From: Dethiosulfatarculus sandiegensis
Lineage (GTDB): Bacteria; Desulfobacterota; Desulfarculia; Desulfarculales; Desulfarculaceae
Direction of reading: 5' to 3'
NCBI RefSeq assembly: GCF_000931935.2
Contig: NZ_AZAC01000034.1
Location: 124,001 to 188,000, forward strand
DNA: 64,000 nt
A program made the translations under genes and the position numbers. Below, one piece after another: positions 1 through 8,694 of this stretch. Every line of letters starts with the position of its first letter. The stretch's first letter is position 1. The notes under the pieces were generated by a model. It ran no database searches, was not told the origin of the DNA, and saw only the letters and a program-made list of their open reading frames with translations.

Positions 1-1200
1 TTGGTGTTTTTTATGCAGCCTGGATTTGCCCTTCTGGAAACTGGTTTAACCAGGGCGAAAAACACCATCAATATCATAGCTAAAAACTTCATGGATATGT
101 CGGTGGCTGTGATATTGTTTTTCTTCTTTGGATATGGCCTGATGTACGGTAGTGGCAACAGTTTTATCGGCCTGAACGGCTTTGCCCTCTCCGGCTTGGG
201 AGACAGTAACGTCCCCATCTGGGCTTCGTTCATATTCCAGGCTGTTTTCTGCGCCACCGCGGCGACAATCGTCTCCGGCGCAGTGGCCGAGCGGATTAAA
301 TTCATCAGCTACCTGATTGCCACAGGCGTTCTGACAGCCCTGATTTATCCTATAATTGGGCACTGGACTTGGGGCGGCGGCTGGCTCGCCGGATTGAACT
401 TCTTTGACTTTGCCGGTTCCACCATTGTGCATTCCACCGGCGGCTGGGCGGCCCTGATCGGGGCCTGGATGTTGGGACCCAGGGAAGGTAAATACGATGC
501 CGAAGGCAAAGCCCAGGCCATATGCGGCCATAACCTGCCCCTTGCGGCCTTGGGTGTCTTTATCCTGTGGTTTGGCTGGTTTGGTTTCAACCCCGGCTCC
601 CAGCTGGCAGCCAGCGGTATTGAAAATGCAAAGGCCATTTCCCTTATCTCCGTAAACACAATCCTGGCTCCCGCAGCCGGAGCCTTGACGGCCATGCTGG
701 CGGTCTGGATCGGTTACGGCAAGCCTGACCTTACCTTTTGCATGAACGGCGCCCTGGCCGGGCTGGTGGCCATAACCGCTCCCTGCGCAGTGGTCAGCCC
801 GGTTGCTTCCATCCTGATAGGGGCCATCGGCGGTGTGCTGGTTGTGCTGAGCGCCCGGTTCTTTGACCTGCTTCACATAGACGACCCGGTCGGTGCGGTG
901 AGTGTGCACGGCGTGAATGGTGTCTGGGGCACCTTGGCAGTGGGCCTATGGGGACAGAAAGCCCTGGGCCTGGCTTCAGACGGGCTCTTCATGGGCGGCG
1001 GCCTTGGTCAGCTTGGTGTGCAGGCCTTGGGAGTGGTGAGTGTAGCTGCCTTCACCCTGGTTACCATGGGAGTGGTCTTCTTTATCGTCGATCACACCAT
1101 CGGCCTCAGGGTGACCCGGACCGAAGAACTGCGCGGCCTGGATATCGATGAACACGGCATGGAAGGCTACTCAGACTTCCAGATCTTCACCACCCGCTAA
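1..1200 (+). CDS. amtB: Ammonium transporter AmtB, 5' truncated by window edge
   Basis: Inner-membrane channel of the Amt/Rh family that takes up ammonium. The visible 399 residues open inside the first conserved block (FFMQPGFALLETG, then RAKN) and contain the family's GHWTWGGGW, D-x-AGSTIVHSTGG and HGVNGVWGT motifs plus many hydrophobic helices. The usual N-terminal signal peptide and first-helix start are missing, so the true start lies left of the window and the TTG at base 1 is not a believable start. It is followed 17 bases later by glnK, the normal amtB-glnK pairing in which GlnK blocks the channel when nitrogen is plentiful. Family assignment is very secure. Confidence 0.97.
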   Translation: MVFFMQPGFALLETGLTRAKNTINIIAKNFMDMSVAVILFFFFGYGLMYGSGNSFIGLNGFALSGLGDSNVPIWASFIFQAVFCATAATIVSGAVAERIKFISYLIATGVLTALIYPIIGHWTWGGGWLAGLNFFDFAGSTIVHSTGGWAALIGAWMLGPREGKYDAEGKAQAICGHNLPLAALGVFILWFGWFGFNPGSQLAASGIENAKAISLISVNTILAPAAGALTAMLAVWIGYGKPDLTFCMNGALAGLVAITAPCAVVSPVASILIGAIGGVLVVLSARFFDLLHIDDPVGAVSVHGVNGVWGTLAVGLWGQKALGLASDGLFMGGGLGQLGVQALGVVSVAAFTLVTMGVVFFIVDHTIGLRVTRTEELRGLDIDEHGMEGYSDFQIFTTR

Positions 1201-1217
1201 GAGTTGGAGAAGCAAAA

Positions 1218-1559
1218 ATGAAACTGATCATTGCATATATAAAGCCCGAGAAATTAGTTGATGTGAAAAAAGCCCTTTACAAGTCCGAAATCTATAACCT
1301 CTCTGTGACCAACATCGTGGGTTCAGGCAGGCAGAAAGGCTATAGCGAGACCTACAGAGGGGTGCAGCACGAAGTGAACCTTTTGAAGAAAGTGCGCTTG
1401 GAAATAGGGGTGAACGACGAGTTTGTGGAACCCTGCAAAAAAGCCATAGTGGAAGGCGCACAGACTGGGAATATCGGCGACGGGGTTGTCTTTGTCATGC
1501 CTTTGGAAGACGCCCTGCGCATTAGAACAGGCGAAACTGGCAATGTAGCCATCGGTTGA
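1218..1559 (+). CDS. glnK: Nitrogen regulatory PII protein GlnK
   Basis: Small trimeric signalling protein that binds ATP/ADP and 2-oxoglutarate and gates AmtB. The 113-residue product has the family length, the N-terminal MKLIIAYIKPEKL strand, the T-loop (GRQKGYSETYRG) and the C-terminal signature IGDGVVFVMPLEDALRIRTGE. A purine-rich Shine-Dalgarno (gttggagaag) precedes the ATG. Tyr46 is present, but residue 51, the tyrosine uridylylated in E. coli, is histidine here, so control by GlnD-type uridylylation at that site is not expected. The last codons lie inside a tandem duplication (see 1530-1851). Confidence 0.97.
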   Translation: MKLIIAYIKPEKLVDVKKALYKSEIYNLSVTNIVGSGRQKGYSETYRGVQHEVNLLKKVRLEIGVNDEFVEPCKKAIVEGAQTGNIGDGVVFVMPLEDALRIRTGETGNVAIG

Positions 1560-1692
1560 CATCTTTAGTTCTTCTTCTTCTTCCATCCACCCTCACACGC
1601 GGGCCTGTTCCCCTTAGCAACGGCATACTGCATACAGGGAAACAGGCCCGCAACTTTTTAAAACGTTCCGCCGCCTGCAATAAGGCGGAAAA
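1530..1692 (+). repeat. Tandem duplication, copy 1
   Basis: A block of about 163 bases is repeated directly after itself (copy 2 at 1693-1851). The unit runs from the last ten codons of glnK, through a C/T-rich stretch (gttcttctt) and a GC-rich hairpin, to a segment matching the 3' end of the opposite-strand membrane gene at 1817-2065 (taaggcggaaaa). Copy 1 thus carries the functional glnK end and a decayed copy of the neighbour's end. The copies differ by scattered substitutions and small indels, so the event is not recent. Confidence 0.9.
1599..1660. terminator. Intrinsic terminator of glnK (copy 1)
   Basis: Stem gcgggcctgttcccc (1599-1613) pairs with gggaaacaggcccgc (1637-1651), followed by aactttttaaaa. 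The hairpin is near symmetrical and could serve either strand. It lies about 40 bases after the glnK stop. Confidence 0.85.
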
Positions 1693-1851
1693 GGCGAAAC
1701 CGGCAATACAGCCATTAGTTGACTTTTAAAGTTCTTCTTCCATCTGCCCTCACACGCGGGCCTGTTCCCCTTTGCAACGGCATTAGCATACAGGGGAAAC
1801 AGGCCCGCAACTTTTATCAAAACACCCCGCCGCCCGCGATAAGGCGGAAAA
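1693..1851 (+). repeat. Tandem duplication, copy 2
   Basis: Second copy of the block at 1530-1692. It starts with a dead duplicate of the glnK 3' end (ggcgaaaccggcaat, still ending in an in-register TAG/TTG-like tail) and ends inside the real 3' end of the minus-strand membrane gene (taaggcggaaaa at 1840-1851). Confidence 0.9.
1756..1815. terminator. Duplicated bidirectional terminator (copy 2)
   Basis: Stem gcgggcctgttcccc (1756-1770) pairs with ggggaaacaggcccgc (1793-1808), followed by aactttta on the plus strand. It lies just beyond the stop of the minus-strand gene at 1817, so it probably ends that transcript. Confidence 0.8.
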
Positions 1852-2065
1852 GCCCGAACAGGCAGGCCAGGGCGCAGCAGATAAGGCCGCTCATGGCAGG
1901 TGATCTGTTTTCCTGGTCGGCGCTGCTCAAGGCCAGAACGCCAATGATCACACCCACCCCGGCAAAGGGGATGTTGAGCCAGTTCAAGGAGCCAAAGCAG
2001 GGGATAAAGCCCACAATCATGCCCACAATGGCTAATATTCCCCAGATCAGACTTAACAGCTGCAT
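1817..2065 (-). CDS. Small integral membrane protein
   Basis: An 82-residue, strongly hydrophobic protein with about three predicted membrane helices (residues 3-20, 32-48 and 59-78) separated by short polar loops such as SSADQENRSPAM. The layout resembles small DUF4190/TM2-like membrane proteins, but no signature fixes a family and no function can be given. Its ATG directly follows the stop of the upstream DUF2752 gene, so the two are very likely co-transcribed. Its last codons fall in copy 2 of the tandem duplication. Confidence 0.7.
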   Translation of the reverse strand: MQLLSLIWGILAIVGMIVGFIPCFGSLNWLNIPFAGVGVIIGVLALSSADQENRSPAMSGLICCALACLFGLFRLIAGGGVF

Positions 2066-2470
2066 TTAAGTTCCTTTTCGTGAAATTGTTTTTTTATGGA
2101 ACGCCGACAGTTTGAGAGTCAGCACTGTCAGGCAGGTTAATCCGTTTAAGATGAAAAGGCCAAACAGCCAGGGGGCAAGGGCGTTGGCCTTGAGAGCCTT
2201 TGCCCCTTCGCCCCGGCAGAGGTGGTAAAACCCCGTGGTCATTCCGCAGAAGGGGCAGGGCTTGTGATAAAGCACCTGCCACTGGCAGGGAGGGAGCATC
2301 CGGTCCATTTGGGCCTGGGCCACGGCAAAGGGGGTGAGCACGATCAAGATTCCGGCCAGGCTCATTATCACCCAAGAGATGAAAAAGGCCTGTCGCACTG
2401 TGCGGCTTGGGGCCGGAGTATCGGCTTTTCGAAAAAACTTCTCTGCGCGTAAAAACCGGTAAAGAGCCAT
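2066..2470 (-). CDS. DUF2752 family membrane protein
   Basis: A 134-residue membrane protein carrying the DUF2752 hallmark CPFCGMTTGF (CPxCGxTxxF) between two hydrophobic segments, with a helix near residues 28-50 and another near 95-115. The family has no established function. The paired cysteines of the CPxCG motif suggest metal or redox involvement, which is inference only. An aggaag Shine-Dalgarno supports the ATG at 2470. The stop abuts the ATG of the small membrane protein at 2065, a compact two-gene unit. Confidence 0.8.
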   Translation of the reverse strand: MALYRFLRAEKFFRKADTPAPSRTVRQAFFISWVIMSLAGILIVLTPFAVAQAQMDRMLPPCQWQVLYHKPCPFCGMTTGFYHLCRGEGAKALKANALAPWLFGLFILNGLTCLTVLTLKLSAFHKKTISRKGT

Positions 2471-2584
2471 GGCCCTGTCTTCCTCATAACCAAATAGGTG
2501 TCATTCCCGCCAGGGCTTATTTTACCTACGTGAACACCCCATGCTTGTCAAAGAAAATCCAGGGCCCTAAAAAACCGGCCAGGC

Positions 2585-3994
2585 TCAGTCAAAGATCACC
2601 TTTTTTATCTGTTTTTCCTGGTCGCTTATCTTAAAATCCGGAACAAGTTTTTTGACTTTGGTGTCCATACGCCTGGTTTTCAGGCTGTAGGTCCCCGGAA
2701 CCAGAGTGAATGTCGCTGTGCCGTCTTTACTGGAAGCGGATTTATATCCGGCTTTATTGCCGTTTTTCATGAACCATACTTCAACATAGGCCGGCAGTTT
2801 GGCTCCGTTTGCATCCTCCAGCACCACCTGTAAGGTTGCCTGGCCAAATCGGAAGGTTATCTGCTCTTCCTGGCCGGTTTTTATCTGGATGTTTTCCTTA
2901 ACATCCTTATAACCCATCTTGTCAACCCTGGCCGATACCCGGTAGTTGCCTTGCGGCAGGGTGAATACATGCGGCTTGCCTGTCAAGTAACTGCCTGTGC
3001 TGTTAAGTTTTTTCCCTTCCTCAAAAAGAGTCACCTCCACATAACCCTTGATGGGTTTGTTTTGAGTGGTTTCAAGTTTGACCAAAAGGCGGCCGGAGCC
3101 CAGGACCACGGTCTTTTCCACTGTTTTCCCCTTGGGAATCTCAACCCCTTTGATGCGTTTGGTTTGCCTGGTCTTGAAATCCCTTACCAAAATATCGTAG
3201 ACACCTGGTGTGAGGGTGAATCTGGCCGTGGGGCCCTGGCGCAGATCCAGGCTTTTGGATGCTTTGCTTTTAAAAATTTCAATATGGCAAAGGCGGGGTT
3301 TGCCCTTGGAGTCTTGCACCGCCACAATCAGGTTGGGTTCCAAGGATTTCTTAACCACCGTATCAAGGGCCCGGGCAAGTTCAGAGGCGTTCCTGGCAGG
3401 CAGAATCATGCCTCCCGAAGGCTTAACCAGGCATTCAAGCTGCTTCATTTCCTTATTTTTCAAGCCGAAACCGACTACATGCAGCTTGATTTCGAGCCCG
3501 CTTTGGGCCAGCTCTTTTGCCACCAGGCAAGGATCGCCCCCACAGGTCTCAAGGCCGTCGGTGATCAGGACAATGGTGCGTTTGCCTCTTTTGATCCCGG
3601 CAAAATCCTGGGGAGCCTGGGCCAGGGAATAGGCCAAAGGGGTGTATCCCCTTGGCTTGACTCTTGCCAAAAGGCTTTTGACTTTTTTTACTTCCAGACG
3701 ATCAAAGGCAAGTTCCAGCTTGCTGTCTTGGCAATCTTTTTTCTTTTTGTCCGATTGATGTCCATACACCCGCACCGCCAGGGCCAGGTCTTTTTGCTTG
3801 GCCAGTTTCCCACACAAATCAAGCAGGGTCTGGTTGGCAATGCGCATCTTGCTTTTGCCCTGGATTCTGCCCATCATTGAGCCGGAGGCGTCCAAGATGA
3901 TTAAAAGGTTGTGGGAGAAATCTTTGGCCTGGGCAGGCAGGCAAAGGCAAAGAGCCATAAGAAGGCCAATAGCAGACTTGAGAAAATAGTTCAT
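2585..3994 (-). CDS. Exported von Willebrand factor A domain protein
   Basis: A 469-residue secreted protein: signal peptide at residues 1-23 (MNYFLKSAIGLLMALCLCLP then AQA), a VWA domain starting with the MIDAS motif DASGS (35-39) and continuing through a RGYTPLA loop and ITDGLETCGGDP, then three roughly 85-residue beta-rich repeats with PGxYxI/V-type turns like carboxypeptidase-regulatory folds. VWA domains of this kind bind partners through a divalent cation; the partner is unknown. I chose the inner ATG at 3994 because it starts the signal peptide and has a GGGGGC-rich leader. An upstream extension to 4105 would bury that signal. Confidence 0.85.
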   Translation of the reverse strand: MNYFLKSAIGLLMALCLCLPAQAKDFSHNLLIILDASGSMMGRIQGKSKMRIANQTLLDLCGKLAKQKDLALAVRVYGHQSDKKKKDCQDSKLELAFDRLEVKKVKSLLARVKPRGYTPLAYSLAQAPQDFAGIKRGKRTIVLITDGLETCGGDPCLVAKELAQSGLEIKLHVVGFGLKNKEMKQLECLVKPSGGMILPARNASELARALDTVVKKSLEPNLIVAVQDSKGKPRLCHIEIFKSKASKSLDLRQGPTARFTLTPGVYDILVRDFKTRQTKRIKGVEIPKGKTVEKTVVLGSGRLLVKLETTQNKPIKGYVEVTLFEEGKKLNSTGSYLTGKPHVFTLPQGNYRVSARVDKMGYKDVKENIQIKTGQEEQITFRFGQATLQVVLEDANGAKLPAYVEVWFMKNGNKAGYKSASSKDGTATFTLVPGTYSLKTRRMDTKVKKLVPDFKISDQEKQIKKVIFD

Positions 3995-4093
3995 TTTTGC
4001 CCCCTGTTTTTGAAAGAAATCCTGACGGGACTTTTTTAGAAAATCGCTCTTCCTGCTTAATGGGGAGATATGGCGTCCCAATATATCCGGACC

Positions 4094-4126
4094 CGGAGCA
4101 ACCACTTACGGCAAGTGGTTGCTCCG
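4094..4126. repeat. Perfect 14-bp inverted repeat
   Basis: Arms cggagcaaccactt (4094-4107) and aagtggttgctccg (4113-4126) flank a 5-base loop, between two minus-strand genes. There is no T-tract on either side, so it is not a classic intrinsic terminator. It may be an RNA-processing or stabilising hairpin, or a dispersed palindromic element. Confidence 0.7.
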
Positions 4127-4224
4127 CAATAAACCAGTCTTTTTGTTTGAGTTGTATAACCCCACCCGGCGTCTCCTTTAGTAGTGTTTCGGATGCCCGG
4201 AACCGCCGCTTGCCTGCAGGCTTT

Positions 4225-5718
4225 TTATTTTCTGTACCTCAAGGTGATGACGTAATACTCAAACAGATTGTTGCGCTTGACCTCAAAATAAAGAGGCTTT
4301 CCGTCTTTGGTTTTAAAATGCCAGTAACGCCAGAACTCAACAGGGAGCTTATGGGAGCCGAAGTTGGTCATGGCATCCATTTTGTTGACTTTTTTGGTGG
4401 GAGGACCATAGGTCTCCGCATACCAGTCAAATAACTTGCGCGAAAATTCCATCCCCTTGTCACAGGAGATTTTCACCCGGATTTCGGTTACCGGCTTTTG
4501 GGGGGCGGTTTTGTCCACCTTGAAATCCAGGGCATGGAAAGCCTTTTCCTTTAGAAAACCCTTTTTATAGTTAAAGGTGTATTTGATTAAAGCCAGACAG
4601 GGAATGTCGCTCTTAAAAACGCGCAAGCCCTCGGTGCCGTTGGAAGTTACATGGTATTTTTTTTCAACATCCGCCAGGGGCATGCCCAGCTTCATGGTGA
4701 GCAGCCGACCAGAGGTCGCTTCAGCAGCTACATAACAGGCCCCCTCGACCGGTGAAGGCGTCAGCTCATGATCCGGCCCGGCTGCGCCCGTAGAGTCGGT
4801 GGCGACAAATTCCGGCAATGATTCAGGCTTTTTCTCGCTTTTGGGAGAAGCTGGCGCGGGTTTCCTGGCTGCGGGTCTAGAGGATTTTGGGCCGGGCAGG
4901 GCCAGGGTGGCAAGCAGATTGTTTATCTGCCAGGGTAAAGATGCCACCTTACCTCTGACCCAAATGTAGATGTAATACAAGGTGTTGTTTTTATGGGGGA
5001 ATAATAAAAATACCGTACTTTTTTCCGTTTGATAGTTAAAGACCAGGGCGTTTTCCCCGGCCACCGGCATATTCCAGGTCCTAAACTTTTTTTGTCTTGA
5101 TTTTTTTAAATGTTGCAGGATGTGGCTTTGGCGCTTGACCATTTCCTCGTATGTAGAATTAGGCCAATGCTGAACCGCGAAGCTCACGGAAAAAGGATAC
5201 TTCTTTTGTTTCGCGCCCAAAGGCTGATAACGCAGCCTCCAGCCTTTGCTGGTCCCGTCTTTTTTCCACGGATGCAAAAGCCATTCCTCGTCGGCCAAAA
5301 CAGTAAAGTGCCCTTGTTTAATACGCCTGCGGTTGGCCGTTGTTGCGGCGGCAAGCTGTTGACCGCCTTTGGTTTCGCTTAATTTGGCGCCGTTCCAGGA
5401 ACCGGACCAGGGCCGGCCGGGATAGCCCCAATGTCCGTTAAAGCCTTTACCCCGGTCTTTGAGCTTAAATTCAAAAAAACCGGTTTTGCCGTCTTCCCAT
5501 ACACCTCTCAAATAGTCACCGGAAATGATCCCATAGAGTTTGCCGCTCTGATCCGCCTTAAAGGTGCCTTTTACATAACCCTCTGTTTTATTCAGGGTCA
5601 TAGGGCCCCTGGAGGTGTTCCATTTGCTTTGTTTGCTAGACGCCCCTGCACCAGCGGCAGTTAAAAGCGAAAAGGAAACTAAAAAAAAGAAGATCAAAGT
5701 GCGGTTGGTTATATGCAT
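4225..5718 (-). CDS. Unrecognised exported protein
   Basis: About 497 residues with a clear signal peptide (MHITNRTLIFFFLVSFSLLTAAGAGA). The mature part has an N-terminal beta-rich segment rich in Gly and Trp (residues about 35-100, e.g. GYVKGTF, GNHWGYPG-like turns), a middle domain, a Pro/Ala/Lys/Ser linker (about 275-310, RKPAPASPKSEKKPES), and a C-terminal domain with a cysteine pair. I do not recognise the family. The ATG at 5718 is preferred because it begins the signal peptide; an ATG at 5814 would add 32 residues in front. It probably functions in the periplasm. Confidence 0.65.
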   Translation of the reverse strand: MHITNRTLIFFFLVSFSLLTAAGAGASSKQSKWNTSRGPMTLNKTEGYVKGTFKADQSGKLYGIISGDYLRGVWEDGKTGFFEFKLKDRGKGFNGHWGYPGRPWSGSWNGAKLSETKGGQQLAAATTANRRRIKQGHFTVLADEEWLLHPWKKDGTSKGWRLRYQPLGAKQKKYPFSVSFAVQHWPNSTYEEMVKRQSHILQHLKKSRQKKFRTWNMPVAGENALVFNYQTEKSTVFLLFPHKNNTLYYIYIWVRGKVASLPWQINNLLATLALPGPKSSRPAARKPAPASPKSEKKPESLPEFVATDSTGAAGPDHELTPSPVEGACYVAAEATSGRLLTMKLGMPLADVEKKYHVTSNGTEGLRVFKSDIPCLALIKYTFNYKKGFLKEKAFHALDFKVDKTAPQKPVTEIRVKISCDKGMEFSRKLFDWYAETYGPPTKKVNKMDAMTNFGSHKLPVEFWRYWHFKTKDGKPLYFEVKRNNLFEYYVITLRYRK

Positions 5719-6094
5719 GCCAGCTTGCTCCCGAAAATGCGCACATATTGAATGAACGAACCCAACAATCGTCGGAATAATAAGAAAAACCTGGTGTTTC
5801 ATCTTTTTTACCATGATGCCGTATGATTTTTACCGTTCACCTTTGGCTTGAATGCGGCTTCTGGCGGCATCATTGGCCGAACATGATTCAAAAACAAGCA
5901 ATAAGTAAGACCAAATTAATAAAACCTGTGGAAACTACTGTTTTCTTAACCTAGGCTGCATAGTAATCCAAATTTGATAATCAGGTCAATTTCTGGTTTT
6001 TTCAGCTAAAGATGCTTTGTCAGGCACAATAAAGCGCATAATGTAAGGACCTTTGTTTTCCCGGGAAATAAACCTAAGGCGAGGGGGAAAGGTC

Positions 6095-6595
6095 ATGCCT
6101 CAAAAAAGAAACATCAGCTTTGGGATAATTACCTTTGTTTTGTCTTGCGGGCTTATGTTGGCAGGTTGCCAAGGGCCGGACACAGAGGCGGAAAACAAAA
6201 AGCCGCCTTCCGGCTGCTCCTTGCTTACCACCGAAGAGGCCGCCTATCTGGTAGGCAAGCCGGTTGAGCCCGGCGCAGGCAGTATGCTGGGCTGCGGTTG
6301 GGCGCCCAAGGGCGAGACCATGTCCTATCTTAATCTGCAAGTTAAAAAAAGCCCCAACAGCCCGGACCATTACCTGGGTCTGTCTCCGGAAGACGGAACC
6401 CGTTTCAAAAAGGTTGAGGACCTGGGCCACGAGGCTGTAATTGCGGTCAGGGAAGGGGATGTCTTGGTTTTAATGGCCTGGAAAGGGCCCTGGCAGATTA
6501 AATTCACAGTTGGCTTTTTGGATATCAAGCCTGACTCGGAAGGCTTTCAACGCCTTAAAGCAACAGCCAAAAAGGCCCTGGCCAAACTGGAGTGA
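6095..6595 (+). CDS. Small lipoprotein, function unknown
   Basis: A 166-residue product with a lipoprotein signal: basic start (MPQKRN), hydrophobic stretch and a lipobox LAGC near residue 24. The mature domain starts with a Ser/Leu/Leu-TTEEAAYLVGKPV motif and keeps two cysteines (SGCSLL and LGCGW), reminiscent of small DUF3558-like lipoproteins whose usual opening is a C-x-L-L-T-xxE-x-A-x-x-L pattern. That resemblance is by eye. The ATG at 6095 has a strong gagggggaaagg leader; an upstream ATG at 6053 lacks a signal-compatible start. Confidence 0.75.
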   Translation: MPQKRNISFGIITFVLSCGLMLAGCQGPDTEAENKKPPSGCSLLTTEEAAYLVGKPVEPGAGSMLGCGWAPKGETMSYLNLQVKKSPNSPDHYLGLSPEDGTRFKKVEDLGHEAVIAVREGDVLVLMAWKGPWQIKFTVGFLDIKPDSEGFQRLKATAKKALAKLE

Positions 6596-6601
6596 AACCG
6601 G

Positions 6602-6640
6602 ACAACCCGGGCCTCGCGTCAAGGCCCGGGTTGTTTATTA
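6602..6640. terminator. Bidirectional intrinsic terminator
   Basis: A 13-bp stem, acaacccgggcct (6602-6614) with aggcccgggttgt (6622-6634), then ttatta. It lies between the lipoprotein gene and the convergent nicotinamidase gene and can end both. Confidence 0.85.
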
Positions 6641-6667
6641 TGTATTTTAAGCCGTTGGCGGGTTGCT

Positions 6668-7384
6668 TTAGAGTCCTTTGACCTTTTCCGGGTCCAGGGA
6701 TTCCCAGATCAGTGCCCCTTTTTGTTCCATCTCCTGCCAGGCCTTTTTGCTGGTGTCCGGCGCGACCCCTCGGCAAAGATCCTGGACAACCACCACCTTG
6801 AACCCCGCGGTCAGCCCGTCCACAACCGTGGCCCTGACACAATAGTCCGTGGCTATTCCATACACAATGATGGTTTCAACACCTTGTTTTTTCAGTAGAT
6901 CCTTAAGCTCTGTGACCTTGCCCCCGTCATCCTTGAAGCCTGAATAGGAATCATATGAAGGGTCCTTACCCTTTTGCACCACCTGGTCAATGAGGCTTGT
7001 TTCTATTACTATAGCCGAACCGCTGCTGTTTTGAACGCAATGGGTGGGCCACAGCACCTGAGTGCGGCCGTCTGCCAGTTTGATGGCCTGAAAGGGTTTT
7101 TTCCCTTGGTGATTGGCTGCAAAGGACATGTGGTCTTTGGGGTGCCAATCCTGGGTGGCAAATACCTGGAGCCCTTTTTTGCGAAGTTCCTTGGTGGCTT
7201 GGGTTACTTTGTCAAGATAGGGCTGATCACTATCCGCCACAGCCAATGAGCCTTTGTGGGCGGTTGTAAAGTCAGCCTGCACATCAACCAATACCACCGC
7301 TACGTTGGGTCCACCTGCCTGGGCAAATCCGGCCATCAGGCAGATTCCCAATATAATGCTTAACCAAAGTAGTTTTTTCCTCAT
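6668..7384 (-). CDS. pncA: Exported nicotinamidase/isochorismatase-fold hydrolase
   Basis: Hydrolase of the PncA family, which converts nicotinamide to nicotinate and ammonia. The 238-residue protein has a signal peptide (MRKKLLWLSIILGICLMAGFAQA), so it should act in the periplasm, unlike the usual cytosolic enzyme. The catalytic set is visible: Asp34 in VDVQADF, a lysine near 138-140, and Cys182 in ATDYCVRAT. The metal site is Asp79/His81/His85 in QDWHPKDH. Start ATG 7384 is preferred over 7405 because of its gagagaag leader and the signal peptide. Nicotinamidase is the best guess for substrate; other amidases share the fold. Confidence 0.88.
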   Translation of the reverse strand: MRKKLLWLSIILGICLMAGFAQAGGPNVAVVLVDVQADFTTAHKGSLAVADSDQPYLDKVTQATKELRKKGLQVFATQDWHPKDHMSFAANHQGKKPFQAIKLADGRTQVLWPTHCVQNSSGSAIVIETSLIDQVVQKGKDPSYDSYSGFKDDGGKVTELKDLLKKQGVETIIVYGIATDYCVRATVVDGLTAGFKVVVVQDLCRGVAPDTSKKAWQEMEQKGALIWESLDPEKVKGL

Positions 7385-7538
7385 GTGCTTCTTCTCTCTT
7401 TGCATGGGGCCGGGCTGGGGAAAAGAGCCTGACCTGATGATATGGTTTCAAACCGGGCTTTAATGTGCCTTAGTTAAACTAGCAAAGAGTGAGGATGAAA
7501 GGGAAGTAAAACCAGTAAACATTGGTGTGTTGCAGGCG

Positions 7539-8360
7539 TCAGGTCTTTCTGGCCATGATGAAATAGTCCCTGGCCAAGGCGGATAAGGGCCAGAGATGAG
7601 CCAAGACATCATCGGCGCGAGCCAGGAGAAGCGGGTTGATTATCTTTCCCAAATGGGATATCAGGCTGCCGGGCAAGAGCTTGTGCTTGTCAATATACTG
7701 TATGCTGAATCCGTGCCCTTTGAGTCTGCGAAAGACAGCTCTATCCCAAAAGCGCCTGTCATGGTGCGGTTTGCGCAGAGAAGCGGCCAAGAGCTCAGAG
7801 CAGCTTAAAAGGGAGGGTAGGTTCCAAAGAATGAACCAGCCCCCGGGCTTGAGCACTCGGTTTATTTCCCAAAGGATCAGGTCTTCATCGCCTTCACCAT
7901 CTTCATGTACATGCTCAAGCACTCCCGAAGAAATAAAGACCTCACAGAAATTGTCTGGCAAATTAAGGGCGTTGGGTTTTTGCCCATAAATGGTCGGTAT
8001 TTTTATCTTTTTGACGAAAAGGTCGTAATGCGCCGGTTTTTCGAGTAGATAATTATTGGTCCGCCTTGCTCCCAACCTTGTCAGTATGGCGGTCACCTGC
8101 CCGTAAAATCCTCCCCAATCTATTATAGTTGCGTTTTTAAAACCAATGAATTGGGAGAGTAAACGGCAGGCAAAGACATAGTAAAGCCATTCCCCTGTCT
8201 TTTTAAGATGTTCTGCGTGGGTTGCCCTGGTTTCAAAAACCAGCTCCAGATAATTTTTCCGCAAGTCCCAAAATACGTCTTTTTCTTGCATACTCAGATA
8301 AATACGGCGTCTAGCGTCTGTTGGCAGGGGATGGGCCTCTTTGGTGGACAACTTTGGCAA
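7539..8360 (-). CDS. SAM-dependent methyltransferase (Methyltransf_11-like)
   Basis: A 273-residue cytosolic class I methyltransferase. Visible motifs are a variant glycine-rich SAM site (IIDWGGFYGQVT), the post-II motif SSGVLEHVHED and the VLKPGGWFILWNLP strand of motif IV/V. The C-terminal third holds a long basic region (RKPHHDRRFWDRAVFRRL). The substrate cannot be read from the sequence; polysaccharide or small-molecule methylation is possible. It stands alone, transcribed away from the thermonuclease with a long upstream gap. Confidence 0.8.
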   Translation of the reverse strand: MPKLSTKEAHPLPTDARRRIYLSMQEKDVFWDLRKNYLELVFETRATHAEHLKKTGEWLYYVFACRLLSQFIGFKNATIIDWGGFYGQVTAILTRLGARRTNNYLLEKPAHYDLFVKKIKIPTIYGQKPNALNLPDNFCEVFISSGVLEHVHEDGEGDEDLILWEINRVLKPGGWFILWNLPSLLSCSELLAASLRKPHHDRRFWDRAVFRRLKGHGFSIQYIDKHKLLPGSLISHLGKIINPLLLARADDVLAHLWPLSALARDYFIMARKT

Positions 8361-8431
8361 CTCCCTTTGGTAACGGCTTGGCCGAAAGAAATGAGAAACA
8401 AAAGATCCGTGCAGCCAGCCTGCTGTTATAG

Positions 8432-8456
8432 CAATATAATAAAATACATTATATTG
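8432..8456. promoter_or_regulatory. AT-rich palindrome upstream of the methyltransferase
   Basis: Perfect 9-bp arms caatataat (8432-8440) and attatattg (8448-8456) with a 7-base spacer, about 70 bases before the methyltransferase start on the minus strand. It could be an operator or part of an AT-rich promoter; no -35/-10 pair can be assigned with confidence. Confidence 0.4.
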
Positions 8457-8694
8457 GTGGAAAAAGTATAGATGGTGAAACGAAATGCCTTTTCAAGGGC
8501 TGGGTCGGCCAAAAAAAGAGACGGTCTGTTAGTTGCGAAAAGACCAAGTCTCCTTCCGGGTCTCCTAAGCCGGATGCTTTGTTGCCGGAATTTTTCTTTT
8601 ATCTTTAGGTGGAATCTCTGTCCGCACCCCACAGGTGCATTGCCCAGGGACAGGCCCGGATGCGGTAATAAAAATGCTTGAATATTGAACGATT

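Noticed and set aside
46..909. 287-codon open frame antisense to amtB
   Set aside because: Low-complexity translation opposite a certain gene; no start signal or domain.
4094..4126. Intrinsic terminator for the exported-protein gene at 4225-5718
   Set aside because: The stem is perfect, but no T-run follows on the minus strand; kept as an inverted repeat only.
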